Source: CAZYBU01 sp964645775 (GTDB taxonomy: Bacteria > Spirochaetota > UBA4802 > UBA5550). Taken from it: a DNA stretch of 48,458 bases. The stretch is from NCBI GenBank assembly GCA_964645775.1, contig CAZYBU010000025.1:1-48458 (forward strand). The letters are read 5' to 3'. A program made the position numbers and the translations under genes. Below are positions 25,226-34,739 of this stretch, in pieces; positions within the stretch are counted from its first letter, which is position 1; the number at the start of each line of letters is the position of its first letter. A model generated the notes under the pieces. It did not search any database. It had not been told where the DNA came from and worked only from the letters and a program-made list of their open reading frames with translations.

Positions 25226-28200
25226 ATGAGAACAGCCACACGAAAAATAACCTGGCTCCCTCTACTGCTGATATCTCTATTCATGGTATCATGCCTGCCT
25301 GTTGATACCGCAAATTTCTTTTCCGGAAGTTTCAGCAGTATGCCCGTGGGGCGCTCTATTATAAAAGAACATTCTCTTTCCCTTACCCGAAACTGGCAGT
25401 ACCTTGATGATCCCTCCCCTCTGGAACTCTACGAACCGGGAAGCACGGACGCGAAGTGGAGACCCTATCATCTGGGGGAGACCGAAACCGAACCGGGGGA
25501 GACCGTCATCATTCGGGTACCGAGACCGGATTCCGAAATGGCGGACCCCGCACTGATCATCCTTCCCCGTTCCTATACCGGCACCTTCCAGGTACACCTG
25601 AGCGGGGAAAAAATCCACCAGAGTTCCGGAAAGATACCTTCATGGATGGTCCGTTACCAGACACGGGAGATACACCTGGTTTCCATACCCTCCGGCTGCG
25701 TGTCAAAATGGGTCTATTTTGTCTTCCGGGGAACCGATTCCACGGGAGGAGGCTTTCATTCGCCCATATACTATTCCAGCCAGAAGAGGACCTTTTCCAT
25801 ACTGCTGGACCATATCCTGGAATATAACCGCTTCGGCTTCATCTTTCTGGCTCTGGCCCTGATTTCTTTTTTCTCAGGCATGTTTATCGATATTCTGAAG
25901 GGAGGGTATCTCCGGTTCAGCCTCTTCAGCCTGAGCGTTGGCCTTTACCTGATGACCCTCTTTTCCATCCATGGCCATATTTCCCCGACCGGTAACGTTA
26001 TACAGTGGTTTCTTAACATGACTTCCTTTTTCATCTTTCCTATGGGGATGTACTCATTCATTCGCGAAAGTCCTTTCAGGGCGCCTCGTCGAATCTTTAT
26101 CTCCCTGGAAGGGATTCACGTTCTTTTTCTGGGAGCCTCTCTTGTGGCGCACATTGTTGCCGGGGTTCACTATTCCATTCTCATCTCTCTCTTCCTTACT
26201 CTTCTTTTCGTGACATCCGTTATTTCCCTCTCCTCCGGTGTTCTTCTTTTTACCAGGCAGGATCGGGATGGCAAAATCACGATCATAGCCATACTGCTAT
26301 TCGCCCTTGCCGGTTTAAGGGACATCTTCACAACCTTCGAAATCTACCCGGCTGAAAGATTTTATTTTCACTGGGGACTCTTCTGTTTTATATCTCTCCT
26401 GGCGCTTGTGCTTCTCCTTAAACTAAGGGACACGTTCTTTACCTTGAACCTCTACTCAGCCGAGCTGGAGGAGAAAACGGAAAAACTGGAGGACCATACA
26501 CGTAACCTTGAGGAAAAGGTCCAGGAACGTACGGAGAACCTGAATGAGAACATACGGCTTCTCGAAACGGAGATAAACCTCAGAAATGAAGTGGAAAAGG
26601 CGCTCGACTTTGAGAGGCAACAGTTTCTCTCCCTTCTTGACAGTATCACCAGCATTATCTACGTCATAGACCCACGCGACTACCGGATCATCTTCGCCAA
26701 CCGGGTTATAAAGGAACTCTATGGAAAGGACGTAGAGAATACCATCTGCCATGAAAGCATATATGGTTTCAGCAAACCGTGCGATTTCTGTCCTCTCCCC
26801 CGGTTACAGGAGACAGGCTCCAGGCCCCATATATGGGAACAGTACGCGGAGAAACCGGGAAGACATTTCTTCATTGTAGATCGTATGATCCACTGGCCTG
26901 ACGGAAGGGAAGTCAAGTTCACCTTCGCCCTGGACATTACCGACAGGAAAAAGGCCGAGGAACAACTCCGGGAAAGTGAGGCGAGAAACCGGGCCATCCT
27001 TGACACGGTACCCGATCTTTTCTTCCGCATAGACCAGGACGGGAGATTCACGGCAGTTCATACCAGCCGAAAGGAGATGCTTCTGGCCCCTCAGGAAGAG
27101 CTTATCGGCAAAGCAATAAACGAAGTGCTGCCTCCCGATCTTGCAGAACTGACTCAACGGCGCATCCAGGACCTGAAAGAAACCGAAAAAATGCAAACCT
27201 ACGAGTACAGCCTGACCATTGCTGATAAAAAGCATTATTTTGAATCCCGGCTGGTCAAAAGCGGAGACAGGGAATACCTCGCTATCATTCGGGACGTCAC
27301 GGACAGGAAGGAAGTTGAACGTATCCGGGACTCCCTGGCCTCAGTGGTAATGAACAGCCGGGACATCATCGTGGTTAAAGACCTTGATCTGAGAGTTGTT
27401 GCGACCAACCAGGCCTTCGCCGAAATCAGCGGACACACTTCCGTGGATGAACTTATCGGCAAGACCGACGCCGAAATATTCGGCATCCCTCCGGAGGATG
27501 AACCGATTCGAAGCTACATGGAAGACGATCGAAGGGCCCGGGAGCTTTCTCCCGGCGAGGGAATCATACGGGAAGAGCCGGTCAACACCCATAAAGGAGA
27601 GACCCGTTATTTTCTGACACGGAAATTCCCGGTATTCAATCGGGAAGGAACCCTCATGGGAACGGGTAACATATCCGTGGATATAACAGAACGGAAGAGA
27701 GATGAAGAAGAACTTCAGGAACTGAACGCCACAAAAGACAGGTTTTTCTCCATCATGGCCCACGATCTGAAAAACCCCTTTAACGCCATTCTGGGAATTT
27801 CAGATCTTCTGGCACAGTCGGCTGACAGCCTTGGCCAGGAACAGGTCCATGAGTTCATCCTCGATATTAACCAGTCATCCCACTCCATGTATAAACTCCT
27901 GGAGAACCTCCTGGAGTGGTCCCGTCTCCAGAGGGGGATGATCACGCCTGATATCAGGGAGACATGGCTTCTCTCCCTGGTCCGGGAAACCGTGAATCTG
28001 TATCACAAAAAGGCCCGGGAGAAGGAGATCGACCTTACATACGATGTGCCGGACAATCTTCGCTGCCTGGCTGATATTAACATGCTGACCTCGATACTCA
28101 GCAACCTGGTATCCAATGCCATCAAGTTTACTCACCGGAAGGGCAAGATCACGGTCACCGGGGAAAAGGCGGATCGACACGTATACCTGAAGGTGCAAGA

Positions 28201-28423
28201 CACAGGTGTCGGCATACCTGAAGACGCCCTCGACCGCCTTTTCCGCATCGACAGTCACAATACATCCCGGGGAACGGAGAACGAAGAAGGTACCGGCCTG
28301 GGCATGATTCTGGCGAAAGATTTCATAAATCTCATGAATGGATTCATAGACGTGCAATCCACACCGGGTGAAGGGAGCGTTTTTACTGTTATTCTTCCGG
28401 CCTGGGAAGACCAGAGTTCTTGA
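25226..28423 (+). CDS. Membrane sensor histidine kinase with three PAS domains
   Basis: 1065 residues. A signal ends in a lipobox-like LFMVSC (C23). A periplasmic beta domain follows (about 45-185), then seven or eight helices (about 200-400, 7TMR-DISM-like), a coiled coil (about 410-465) and three PAS domains (about 466-575, 585-695, 702-825). The DHp domain has H846 in FSIMAHDLKNPF, and the ATPase has N964, DTGVGIPED and GTGLGM. The first PAS holds C508, C519 and C522 (ICHESIYGFSKPCDFCP), a pattern that might bind metal or sense redox. There is no receiver domain. No cognate regulator is adjacent, so it is an orphan kinase here. Confidence 0.93.
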   Translation: MRTATRKITWLPLLLISLFMVSCLPVDTANFFSGSFSSMPVGRSIIKEHSLSLTRNWQYLDDPSPLELYEPGSTDAKWRPYHLGETETEPGETVIIRVPRPDSEMADPALIILPRSYTGTFQVHLSGEKIHQSSGKIPSWMVRYQTREIHLVSIPSGCVSKWVYFVFRGTDSTGGGFHSPIYYSSQKRTFSILLDHILEYNRFGFIFLALALISFFSGMFIDILKGGYLRFSLFSLSVGLYLMTLFSIHGHISPTGNVIQWFLNMTSFFIFPMGMYSFIRESPFRAPRRIFISLEGIHVLFLGASLVAHIVAGVHYSILISLFLTLLFVTSVISLSSGVLLFTRQDRDGKITIIAILLFALAGLRDIFTTFEIYPAERFYFHWGLFCFISLLALVLLLKLRDTFFTLNLYSAELEEKTEKLEDHTRNLEEKVQERTENLNENIRLLETEINLRNEVEKALDFERQQFLSLLDSITSIIYVIDPRDYRIIFANRVIKELYGKDVENTICHESIYGFSKPCDFCPLPRLQETGSRPHIWEQYAEKPGRHFFIVDRMIHWPDGREVKFTFALDITDRKKAEEQLRESEARNRAILDTVPDLFFRIDQDGRFTAVHTSRKEMLLAPQEELIGKAINEVLPPDLAELTQRRIQDLKETEKMQTYEYSLTIADKKHYFESRLVKSGDREYLAIIRDVTDRKEVERIRDSLASVVMNSRDIIVVKDLDLRVVATNQAFAEISGHTSVDELIGKTDAEIFGIPPEDEPIRSYMEDDRRARELSPGEGIIREEPVNTHKGETRYFLTRKFPVFNREGTLMGTGNISVDITERKRDEEELQELNATKDRFFSIMAHDLKNPFNAILGISDLLAQSADSLGQEQVHEFILDINQSSHSMYKLLENLLEWSRLQRGMITPDIRETWLLSLVRETVNLYHKKAREKEIDLTYDVPDNLRCLADINMLTSILSNLVSNAIKFTHRKGKITVTGEKADRHVYLKVQDTGVGIPEDALDRLFRIDSHNTSRGTENEEGTGLGMILAKDFINLMNGFIDVQSTPGEGSVFTVILPAWEDQSS

Positions 28424-28448
28424 CAAAAGATATAGTATTTGATATAGG
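28420..28448 (+). promoter_or_regulatory. Promoter of metY
   Basis: Consensus TTGACA (28420-28425), 17 bp, then TATAGG (28443-28448). The -35 box overlaps the stop codon of the sensor kinase gene, and the start point would lie about 25 bp before the metY ATG. Confidence 0.65.
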
Positions 28449-28480
28449 GATCAGAATTAGATGCCAGAGGAGTCATATAT

Positions 28481-29752
28481 ATGAACAGTGAATGGAAGAG
28501 CGAAACCCTTGCCGTGCAGGCGGGATGGGAGCCGAAAAACGGGGAACCCAGGGTGCCGACCCTGGCCCAGAGTACGACCTACCGGTATGAGACACCCGAA
28601 GAGATGGCACGCCTTTTCGACCTGGAAACCCCCGGCTATATCTACTCCCGGATCAATAATCCTACGGTCACGAACCTTGAAGAGAAGATGACCGCCCTGG
28701 AGGGAGGCTCGGCGGCCATCGCCTTCGCATCGGGTCAGGCGGCCATTACAGCGGCCATTCTGAATATTTCGGGCCAGGGAGACCATATCGTGGCCTCGGG
28801 TCAGCTCTACGGCGGCACCGTTACCCTCTTCCAGAACACCCTGGCGAATTTCGGTATTGATGTAACCTTCGTCGACCCGGAAGCTGACCGGGATGAGATA
28901 CGGGCCGCCTTCCGGGATACGACCCGCTGCCTCTACGGCGAAACCATCGGGAACCCGGGACTCGGCGTTCTCGATTTCGAGAAGTTTTCCTCCATTGCCC
29001 GGGAGAAGAAGGTCCCGCTTCTCATAGACAACACCTTCCCTACCCCCCACCTGTGTCGACCTCTGGAACTGGGGGCGGACATTGTCCTTTACTCCGCCAG
29101 CAAATACATCGACGGCCATGCCCGGGCCGTGGGGGGAATCCTCGTTGAAGGAGGCGCCTTCGACTGGAAGTCGGGTCATTTTCCGGGACTCACGGAACCG
29201 GACCCGACCTACCACGGCCTGATCTTCGCAGAGACCTTCGGTCCGGCCGCCTTTACGGCCCGGGCCCGGACACGGATACTCCGTGACCTGGGGGCCAGCA
29301 TGAGCCCCTTCAACGCCTGGATAACCATGATGGGCATGGAGACCCTCCATCTGAGAATGGAGCGTCATTCGGAAAACACACTGGCCCTGGCGACCTGGCT
29401 CGAAAGACATCCGGAGGTATCATGGGTAACCTATCCCGGCCTGAAGACTCATCCTCACCACGATCGGACTGAACGATACCTCCCCCGGGGTGCCAGCGGC
29501 GTTCTTACCTTCGGACTGAAGGGAGGCTACGACGCCGCTCTCCGGTTCATGAACCGTCTGGAGCTGGCCGCACTGGTGGTCCACGTATCCGATACCCGGA
29601 CAAGCATCCTCCATCCTGCCAGCACCACCCACAGGCAGCTTACCACGGAAGAGCAGTCGGCCGCGGGCGTCACTCCGGACATGATGCGGGTCTCCGTAGG
29701 TATCGAAAACATAGACGACATAATCAATGATTTTGAAAGAGCGATGTCCTGA
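28481..29752 (+). CDS. metY: O-acetylhomoserine sulfhydrylase-type PLP enzyme
   Basis: 423 residues of the Cys/Met-metabolism PLP family. PLP Lys is K208 in LYSASKYIDGH, and other markers are the N-terminal ETLAVQAGWEP, YSRINNPTVTNLEEKMTALEGG, FASGQAAITAAILNI and SDTRTSILHPASTTHRQL. Length (about 425) and the single extended loop after DGHARAVGGILVEGG favour the O-acetylhomoserine sulfhydrylase clade over cystathionine synthase or methionine lyase (about 390). It makes homocysteine from O-acetylhomoserine and sulfide. A GAGGAG sits about 9 nt before the ATG. The short leader shows no SAM riboswitch. Confidence 0.92.
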   Translation: MNSEWKSETLAVQAGWEPKNGEPRVPTLAQSTTYRYETPEEMARLFDLETPGYIYSRINNPTVTNLEEKMTALEGGSAAIAFASGQAAITAAILNISGQGDHIVASGQLYGGTVTLFQNTLANFGIDVTFVDPEADRDEIRAAFRDTTRCLYGETIGNPGLGVLDFEKFSSIAREKKVPLLIDNTFPTPHLCRPLELGADIVLYSASKYIDGHARAVGGILVEGGAFDWKSGHFPGLTEPDPTYHGLIFAETFGPAAFTARARTRILRDLGASMSPFNAWITMMGMETLHLRMERHSENTLALATWLERHPEVSWVTYPGLKTHPHHDRTERYLPRGASGVLTFGLKGGYDAALRFMNRLELAALVVHVSDTRTSILHPASTTHRQLTTEEQSAAGVTPDMMRVSVGIENIDDIINDFERAMS

Positions 29753-29823
29753 GTCCCGACTTCGTCTTTGCCCCGGGAAATTCAGCACACGCCGGGATAC
29801 CTGAAAAAATGTTCAAAAGCTGA

Positions 29824-29852
29824 TTGACCCGGACCTTTTCCCTGTGTAGTCT
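29824..29852 (+). promoter_or_regulatory. Possible promoter of glgP
   Basis: TTGACC (29824-29829), 17 bp, then TAGTCT (29847-29852), 30 bp before the glgP ATG, which has CGGAGG upstream. The -10 is a weak match, so read-through from metY remains possible. Confidence 0.4.
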
Positions 29853-29881
29853 TACGTACTATACTCCCGGAGGTCCAGGCC

Positions 29882-32413
29882 ATGCCCAAAAACGATTCGA
29901 CCGTACCCACCGGAATGCCCGGTTCGTACACCATCCATGATAATCCCCCCGCCGGCAGGGACCGGGATTCCATTGTCCGGGACTTTATTAATCATCTTGA
30001 ATTTTCCCTCGCCAAGGATGAATTCACGGCCACGAAACAGGACTGCTTCAAGGCGATCGCCTATACAACCCGAGACCGTCTCATCGAAGACTGGATCCTC
30101 ACCCAGCAGGAGTATTACAAACAGGATGCCAAGCGGGTCTACTACCTCTCCCTGGAATACCTGATCGGCCGCACCCTCGGAAACAGCCTGATAAACCAGG
30201 GCCTGTACAGGGAGACCTCCGCCGCCCTTCACGACCTTGGACTCGACCTGGAGGATATTCGTGAAGTAGAATGGGACGCGGGTCTGGGCAACGGCGGCCT
30301 GGGCCGCCTGGCCGCCTGCTTCCTCGATTCCATGGCCACCCTGGCCCTTCCGGCCTACGGCTACGGTATCCGATACGAATACGGCATTTTTAAGCAGAAG
30401 ATTGTCGATGGTTACCAGGAGGAACACCCGGACAACTGGCTTCGGAGAGGAAACCCCTGGGAGATACAGAGGCCGGAATATCTCTACCCGGTACAGTTCT
30501 ACGGCAGAACCGAGAGCTACCGGGACGAACAGGGGAGAGAAAGATTTCGATGGATCGATACGGCCAACGTCATGGCTATGGGCTACGATACACCGGTACC
30601 GGGCTACAACAATAAAACAGTCAACAACCTGAGGCTATGGGAGGCCCACTCCACCCGGGATTTCAACCTGAGCGACTTTAACCGGGGTGATTACGAAAGC
30701 ACAATTATTCAGAAGCACTACTCTGAGATAATATCCAAGGTTCTCTATCCCAATGATTCCATGTCCCAGGGGAGGGAACTCCGTCTCAGGCAGGAGTACT
30801 TCTTCGTCTCCGCCAGTCTTCAGGATATTATCCGCCGCTACCTGAAGTCCCATGAGACCTTCGATCTTTTCGCGGAGCGTGTGGCCATACAGCTTAACGA
30901 CACCCATCCTGCCATCGGCATACCTGAACTGATGCGAATTCTGATGGACGACCATGGGCTTGACTGGGAGAGGGCCTGGGAGATAACCACGGGAACCTTC
31001 GCCTATACCAACCACACGCTTCTGCCTGAGGCCCTGGAGAAATGGTCCGTTCCCCTTCTCTCACGGGTACTGCCCAGGCACATGGACATCATCTTCGAAA
31101 TCAACCGTCGCTTCCTGGAAGAGATCCGTGAACGATACCCGGCCGACGTGAAACGGCTGCGTGAGATGTCGATTATCGAGGAGACGGAACCGCGGCAGGT
31201 CCGTATGGCCTACCTTGCCATCATCGGTTCCCATTCCGTGAACGGAGTGGCGGAACTGCATTCATCCATTCTCAGGAAAAGCCTTTTCAGGTCCTTCTAT
31301 GACATTTATCCCACCCGCTTTAATAACAAGACCAACGGTATCACTCAGAGAAGGTGGCTTCGGCTCTGTAATCCCGGCCTGGCGGAACTGATTTCTTCGC
31401 GCATCGGAGAGGAATGGATAGGGGACCTTGAGAAGATCCGGCGAATAGAGGAACAGATGGATGACCCGGAGTTCAGGGAACGGTGGGTGGAGATCAAACA
31501 GGCCAACCGTAAAACCCTGGCCGATTACATCCGGAAAGAACCGGGCGTCTCACTGCCGGAGAATGCCCTTTTCGACTGCCAGATAAAACGTATTCACGAG
31601 TACAAGCGCCAGCTTTTGAATCTTCTCCATGTTATCACCCGGTACAACCGTATACGCGAAGGTTCCGGAAACCTGAAGGTGCCGCGCGTCGTTATCTTCG
31701 CCGGGAAAGCGGCGCCGGGATACGCGAGAGCAAAGGAGATCATCAAGCTCATTAACGACGTTGCCGAGGTGATCAACAGTGATCCGAAGGCGGAAGACCT
31801 GAAGGTAGTTTTTATTCCGAACTACTCCGTCTCTTTGGCCGAAAAGATCATACCGGCGGCCGACCTCTCGGAGCAGATATCCACGGCCGGCATGGAGGCC
31901 TCCGGCACCGGGAACATGAAGTTCGCCCTGAACGGCGCCCTGACTATCGGCACCCTGGACGGCGCCAACATCGAGATCCGGGACCATGTGGGAGACGAGA
32001 ACATCTTTATCTTCGGTCTCAATTCCGATGAGGTGGAACAGCAAATCGACGCAGGGTACGACCCTCGTTCCCTCTACAGGCAGGATGGGGAACTGAGGGA
32101 GGCCCTGGACATGATCGCCGGTGGCTTCTTCTCGCCCCATGAGCCGGATCGATACTCATCCCTGGTTTCATCCCTTCTGGAGGGAGGAGACCGCTACCTT
32201 CTGCTGGCCGATTACAGGTCATACATTCTCTGCCAGGAAGAAGTAGACAACGTTTTCCTTGACCGGGACACATGGCTGGACAGGTCCATCAGGAACGTGG
32301 CCGGCATCGGTTTTTTCTCCACGGACCGGACCATCGCCCGGTACGCTGAAGAGATCTGGAGGGTAAAACCGGTCCCGGCACCGGGAGAACGGCAGAGAGG
32401 AAAACAGAAATAA
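29882..32413 (+). CDS. glgP: Glycogen/alpha-glucan phosphorylase
   Basis: 843 residues, the normal family length. The PLP-binding Lys is K680 in EASGTGNMKFALNGALT. Other landmarks are YYLSLEYLIGRTLGN, the active-site run LGNGGLGRLAACFLDSMATL, QLNDTHPAIGIPELMRIL and FNNKTNGITQRRW. It releases glucose-1-phosphate from glycogen or maltodextrin in the cytoplasm. No other glg gene is near. The stop codon abuts the stop of the next gene on the other strand with no spacing. Confidence 0.97.
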   Translation: MPKNDSTVPTGMPGSYTIHDNPPAGRDRDSIVRDFINHLEFSLAKDEFTATKQDCFKAIAYTTRDRLIEDWILTQQEYYKQDAKRVYYLSLEYLIGRTLGNSLINQGLYRETSAALHDLGLDLEDIREVEWDAGLGNGGLGRLAACFLDSMATLALPAYGYGIRYEYGIFKQKIVDGYQEEHPDNWLRRGNPWEIQRPEYLYPVQFYGRTESYRDEQGRERFRWIDTANVMAMGYDTPVPGYNNKTVNNLRLWEAHSTRDFNLSDFNRGDYESTIIQKHYSEIISKVLYPNDSMSQGRELRLRQEYFFVSASLQDIIRRYLKSHETFDLFAERVAIQLNDTHPAIGIPELMRILMDDHGLDWERAWEITTGTFAYTNHTLLPEALEKWSVPLLSRVLPRHMDIIFEINRRFLEEIRERYPADVKRLREMSIIEETEPRQVRMAYLAIIGSHSVNGVAELHSSILRKSLFRSFYDIYPTRFNNKTNGITQRRWLRLCNPGLAELISSRIGEEWIGDLEKIRRIEEQMDDPEFRERWVEIKQANRKTLADYIRKEPGVSLPENALFDCQIKRIHEYKRQLLNLLHVITRYNRIREGSGNLKVPRVVIFAGKAAPGYARAKEIIKLINDVAEVINSDPKAEDLKVVFIPNYSVSLAEKIIPAADLSEQISTAGMEASGTGNMKFALNGALTIGTLDGANIEIRDHVGDENIFIFGLNSDEVEQQIDAGYDPRSLYRQDGELREALDMIAGGFFSPHEPDRYSSLVSSLLEGGDRYLLLADYRSYILCQEEVDNVFLDRDTWLDRSIRNVAGIGFFSTDRTIARYAEEIWRVKPVPAPGERQRGKQK

Positions 32414-32746
32414 TCAGGACCCGGTCTGCCTCTTCGACAGGGTCTCTTCACCTGACAGCGTAACAATGAAGGAATTCTCTTCCGCGATTATCCTCATGGC
32501 CCGGGAGACCTCATCTATCTTCCCTTCAACGAACTGAATACTTTCCGCAGTCTCCCGAATGGTAGCCGCGTCATTTTTCACCCGGGCTTTGTTCCGTTTT
32601 TCGGTCAGGATCGCGATTGTCTCGAAAAAATCGAGATAGTAGTTGTTCAGGCGCTCGCAGGCCTCTCTCGTGCTATCATAAATACGCCGGGTGTCTGCAC
32701 TGGCCCCTTCAAGGGGGCGCAATTGCAGCTGTAGTTTCTGAGACAT
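32414..32746 (-). CDS. Small coiled-coil protein of unknown function
   Basis: 110 residues from M at 32746 (MSQKLQLQLRPLEG), where GGAGGG precedes the ATG by about 10 nt; the open frame extends upstream to 32908 but that part overlaps the acyl-CoA dehydrogenase gene. The protein is helical and charged (TRRIYDSTREACERLNNYYLDF, IAILTEKRNKARVKN, IQFVEGKIDEVSRAMRII) with no membrane helix or Cys. I recognise no family. It lies 82 bp downstream of the dehydrogenase-rubredoxin gene on the same strand and may belong to that transcript. Confidence 0.75.
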   Translation of the reverse strand: MSQKLQLQLRPLEGASADTRRIYDSTREACERLNNYYLDFFETIAILTEKRNKARVKNDAATIRETAESIQFVEGKIDEVSRAMRIIAEENSFIVTLSGEETLSKRQTGS

Positions 32747-32828
32747 CGGACAATACCCTCCCTCGGTACTATATATCAAATATCGGCCCTCTGGGAAGAG
32801 GATATTAAACTGATTTATATTTTTCCTT

Positions 32829-34139
32829 TCAGAGGACTTCCTTAAAGGCCCCTGACGGCATAAAACAGTAGGGGCACTTCTCCGGCGGTTCATCCCCGTA
32901 ATGAACATGTCCGCAGACCCGGCATCTCCACCCCTTTTTTCCCTCCGAGGGTTCGCCGGTTACCGGCAGGTCCTCCAGGGATGGCATAGCCGGCTCGTAA
33001 CTTCCCAGAGCGTGACCTGCCACGATAATCCTCTGTACCTCGCTGGTCCCCTCATAAATCATGAGAAGCCTGACGTCCCGGTAGAGCTTCTCCAGGGGGA
33101 ACATCCGGGTATAGCCGTACCCTCCCAGGAGTTGAAGCGCGTCGCTTACCACCTCCAGGGCCGCCTCCGTGGCGTAAAACTTTGAAATGGAGGCGGTTAT
33201 GGTCGGATCCATGCCGTTATCCGCCTCCCAGGCCGCCTTCCAGACCAGGAGCCGGGAGGTCTCCACTTTCTGGTACATCTCCGCCACTTTAGCCTGAACC
33301 ATCTGAAAACTGTTCAGGGTGGCCCCGAAGGCCCTCCTCTTCTTCACGTACTCCAGAGCGTACTCCATGGCGGACCGGGCGGCGCCCACGGCAAAGGCCC
33401 CGATAATGGGCCGTGTTCTTGAAAAGGTCTTCATAGCGAGGACGAACCCTTCGCCCGGGCCAGCCAGGACATTAGCAGCCGGCACACGAACGTTATCGAA
33501 ATGAAGACCCACGGTGTTCGAAGTTCTCTGGCCCAGCTTGGGTATAGGTTTCCCCACGGTGACACCTTCCCACTCTCTCTCCACGACAAAGGCGCAGATA
33601 CCTCCATGTTTCTTTGACGGGTCAACCGTGGCGAAGACCGTCATGTAGTCCGCTACGCCTCCGTTGGTGATCCAGTACTTGGTCCCGTTAAGGATATAGT
33701 CGTCCCCATCCTGCTCCGCCGCGCACTTCATGCCGGCCACGTCGGAACCCATGACAGGCTCCGAGGTGGCGAAACAGATCATCTTCTCATTGTTAAGGAC
33801 TTCCGGGAAATACTTCTTCTTGATTTCCTCTTTGTCCGAAAGGATTATCGGTTCCATGCCGAGTGAATTGTCGAAGACCGAGGTGGCGATTCCCGGGCAG
33901 GCGGCCGCTATCTCCTCTGTCAGGAGCGCCCCTTCCACAAGACCGTATCCCTCGCCTCCATACTCCTTCGGTAGATCTGTATTCATGATCCCGTAATCCC
34001 GGGCCTTTTTTATAAGCTCCATGGGAATTTCGTCTTTTTCATCGTACTCCCAGGCAACGGGCAAGACTTCACGTACGGCGAAATCCCGGGCCTTCTGGCG
34101 CAATTCTTTCTGTTCTTCGGTCAGTGTAAAACCGAGCAT
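32829..34139 (-). CDS. Acyl-CoA dehydrogenase with C-terminal rubredoxin domain
   Basis: 436 residues. Residues 1-385 are a complete FAD-dependent acyl-CoA dehydrogenase: CFATSEPVMGSDVAGMKC, YWITNGGVADYMTVFA, LGGYGYTRMFPLEKLYRDVR, and the catalytic base E363 in MIYEGTSEVQR. After a linker, residues 401-436 form a rubredoxin-like iron site, CRVCG (406-410) and CPYC (422-425). Normal enzymes pass electrons to ETF; here the fused iron centre could accept them within the protein. No etf genes are in the window. The gene follows 22 bp after the rubredoxin-membrane gene, with a strong GGAGGAG ribosome site. The chain-length specificity is unknown. Confidence 0.95.
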   Translation of the reverse strand: MLGFTLTEEQKELRQKARDFAVREVLPVAWEYDEKDEIPMELIKKARDYGIMNTDLPKEYGGEGYGLVEGALLTEEIAAACPGIATSVFDNSLGMEPIILSDKEEIKKKYFPEVLNNEKMICFATSEPVMGSDVAGMKCAAEQDGDDYILNGTKYWITNGGVADYMTVFATVDPSKKHGGICAFVVEREWEGVTVGKPIPKLGQRTSNTVGLHFDNVRVPAANVLAGPGEGFVLAMKTFSRTRPIIGAFAVGAARSAMEYALEYVKKRRAFGATLNSFQMVQAKVAEMYQKVETSRLLVWKAAWEADNGMDPTITASISKFYATEAALEVVSDALQLLGGYGYTRMFPLEKLYRDVRLLMIYEGTSEVQRIIVAGHALGSYEPAMPSLEDLPVTGEPSEGKKGWRCRVCGHVHYGDEPPEKCPYCFMPSGAFKEVL

Positions 34140-34161
34140 ATGCTCCTCCGGTGGTTAAGTA

Positions 34162-34716
34162 TTAGCCTGGCATTTCGGTGTACATCAAACGTATACCTAT
34201 CTGGGAAAGAACAACCTGGACTCCGATAGCGGCAATCAGCAACGTGGAAACCGCGTAACGGTAATTCCCCTGAAAACCGGGTCCCAGGAGGATACCAGCG
34301 ATGATTATTGAGAAGACAAGGGCCGCCGTGGCCAGCGCTATCTTTAACAATAAATGGGGCGTTGAGAGTTTCTTAAACCTTGTCAGGCCGTCAAACACGC
34401 CGGAAACCATCGCCGCAATGATGGCAAGGGGGAGCAGAACACCCATGATGGAGATGGCGGCGTAGAGTTCCTGCCGGAGAACCGGCATAAAGAAAGATAC
34501 CATGAACAGGAATATCATGAGGGTTGCCAGGACCTGGGGGTAATGGATGGAAATGGGATGAAGATGCAGGTTTATGATTCTGCGCCTTTTTCTCGATACC
34601 GGGTCTTTCCAGGGTTCAAAAACTGAAGCCGGCAATCCGCACGCGGGACATTTCTCCCCTTTCTTTGAGGCGTATTCTATGTAACCGCAGGCGCGGCATC
34701 GTATCTGTTCTTTCAT
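34162..34716 (-). CDS. Rubredoxin-domain membrane protein
   Basis: 184 residues. An N-terminal rubredoxin-like knuckle pair (C7-C10 and C23-C26, CRACGYIEYASKKGEKCPAC) is followed by a basic linker with RKRRR and four predicted membrane helices (about 60-80, 88-108, 120-142 and 152-174). The membrane part resembles DUF2231-like four-helix proteins (HLHPISIHYPQVLATLMIF), several of whose relatives are redox-linked; histidines at the first helix could bind haem, which is an inference. It precedes the dehydrogenase-rubredoxin gene by 22 bp, so the two are very likely one operon. The ATG has GGAG 7 nt upstream. Confidence 0.85.
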   Translation of the reverse strand: MKEQIRCRACGYIEYASKKGEKCPACGLPASVFEPWKDPVSRKRRRIINLHLHPISIHYPQVLATLMIFLFMVSFFMPVLRQELYAAISIMGVLLPLAIIAAMVSGVFDGLTRFKKLSTPHLLLKIALATAALVFSIIIAGILLGPGFQGNYRYAVSTLLIAAIGVQVVLSQIGIRLMYTEMPG

Positions 34717-34739
34717 TGTTCGCTCCAGGTATATGGATC

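Noticed and set aside
28424..28480. SAM riboswitch upstream of metY
   Set aside because: The leader after the predicted start point is only about 25 nt, too short for any known SAM riboswitch.
28457..29410. 317-codon minus-strand frame opposite metY
   Set aside because: It is a mirror of the PLP enzyme coding sequence, with no start signals and no known motifs.
32747..32908. 54-codon N-terminal extension of the small coiled-coil protein
   Set aside because: It overlaps the end of the dehydrogenase gene and lacks a ribosome site, whereas M at 32746 has GGAGGG.
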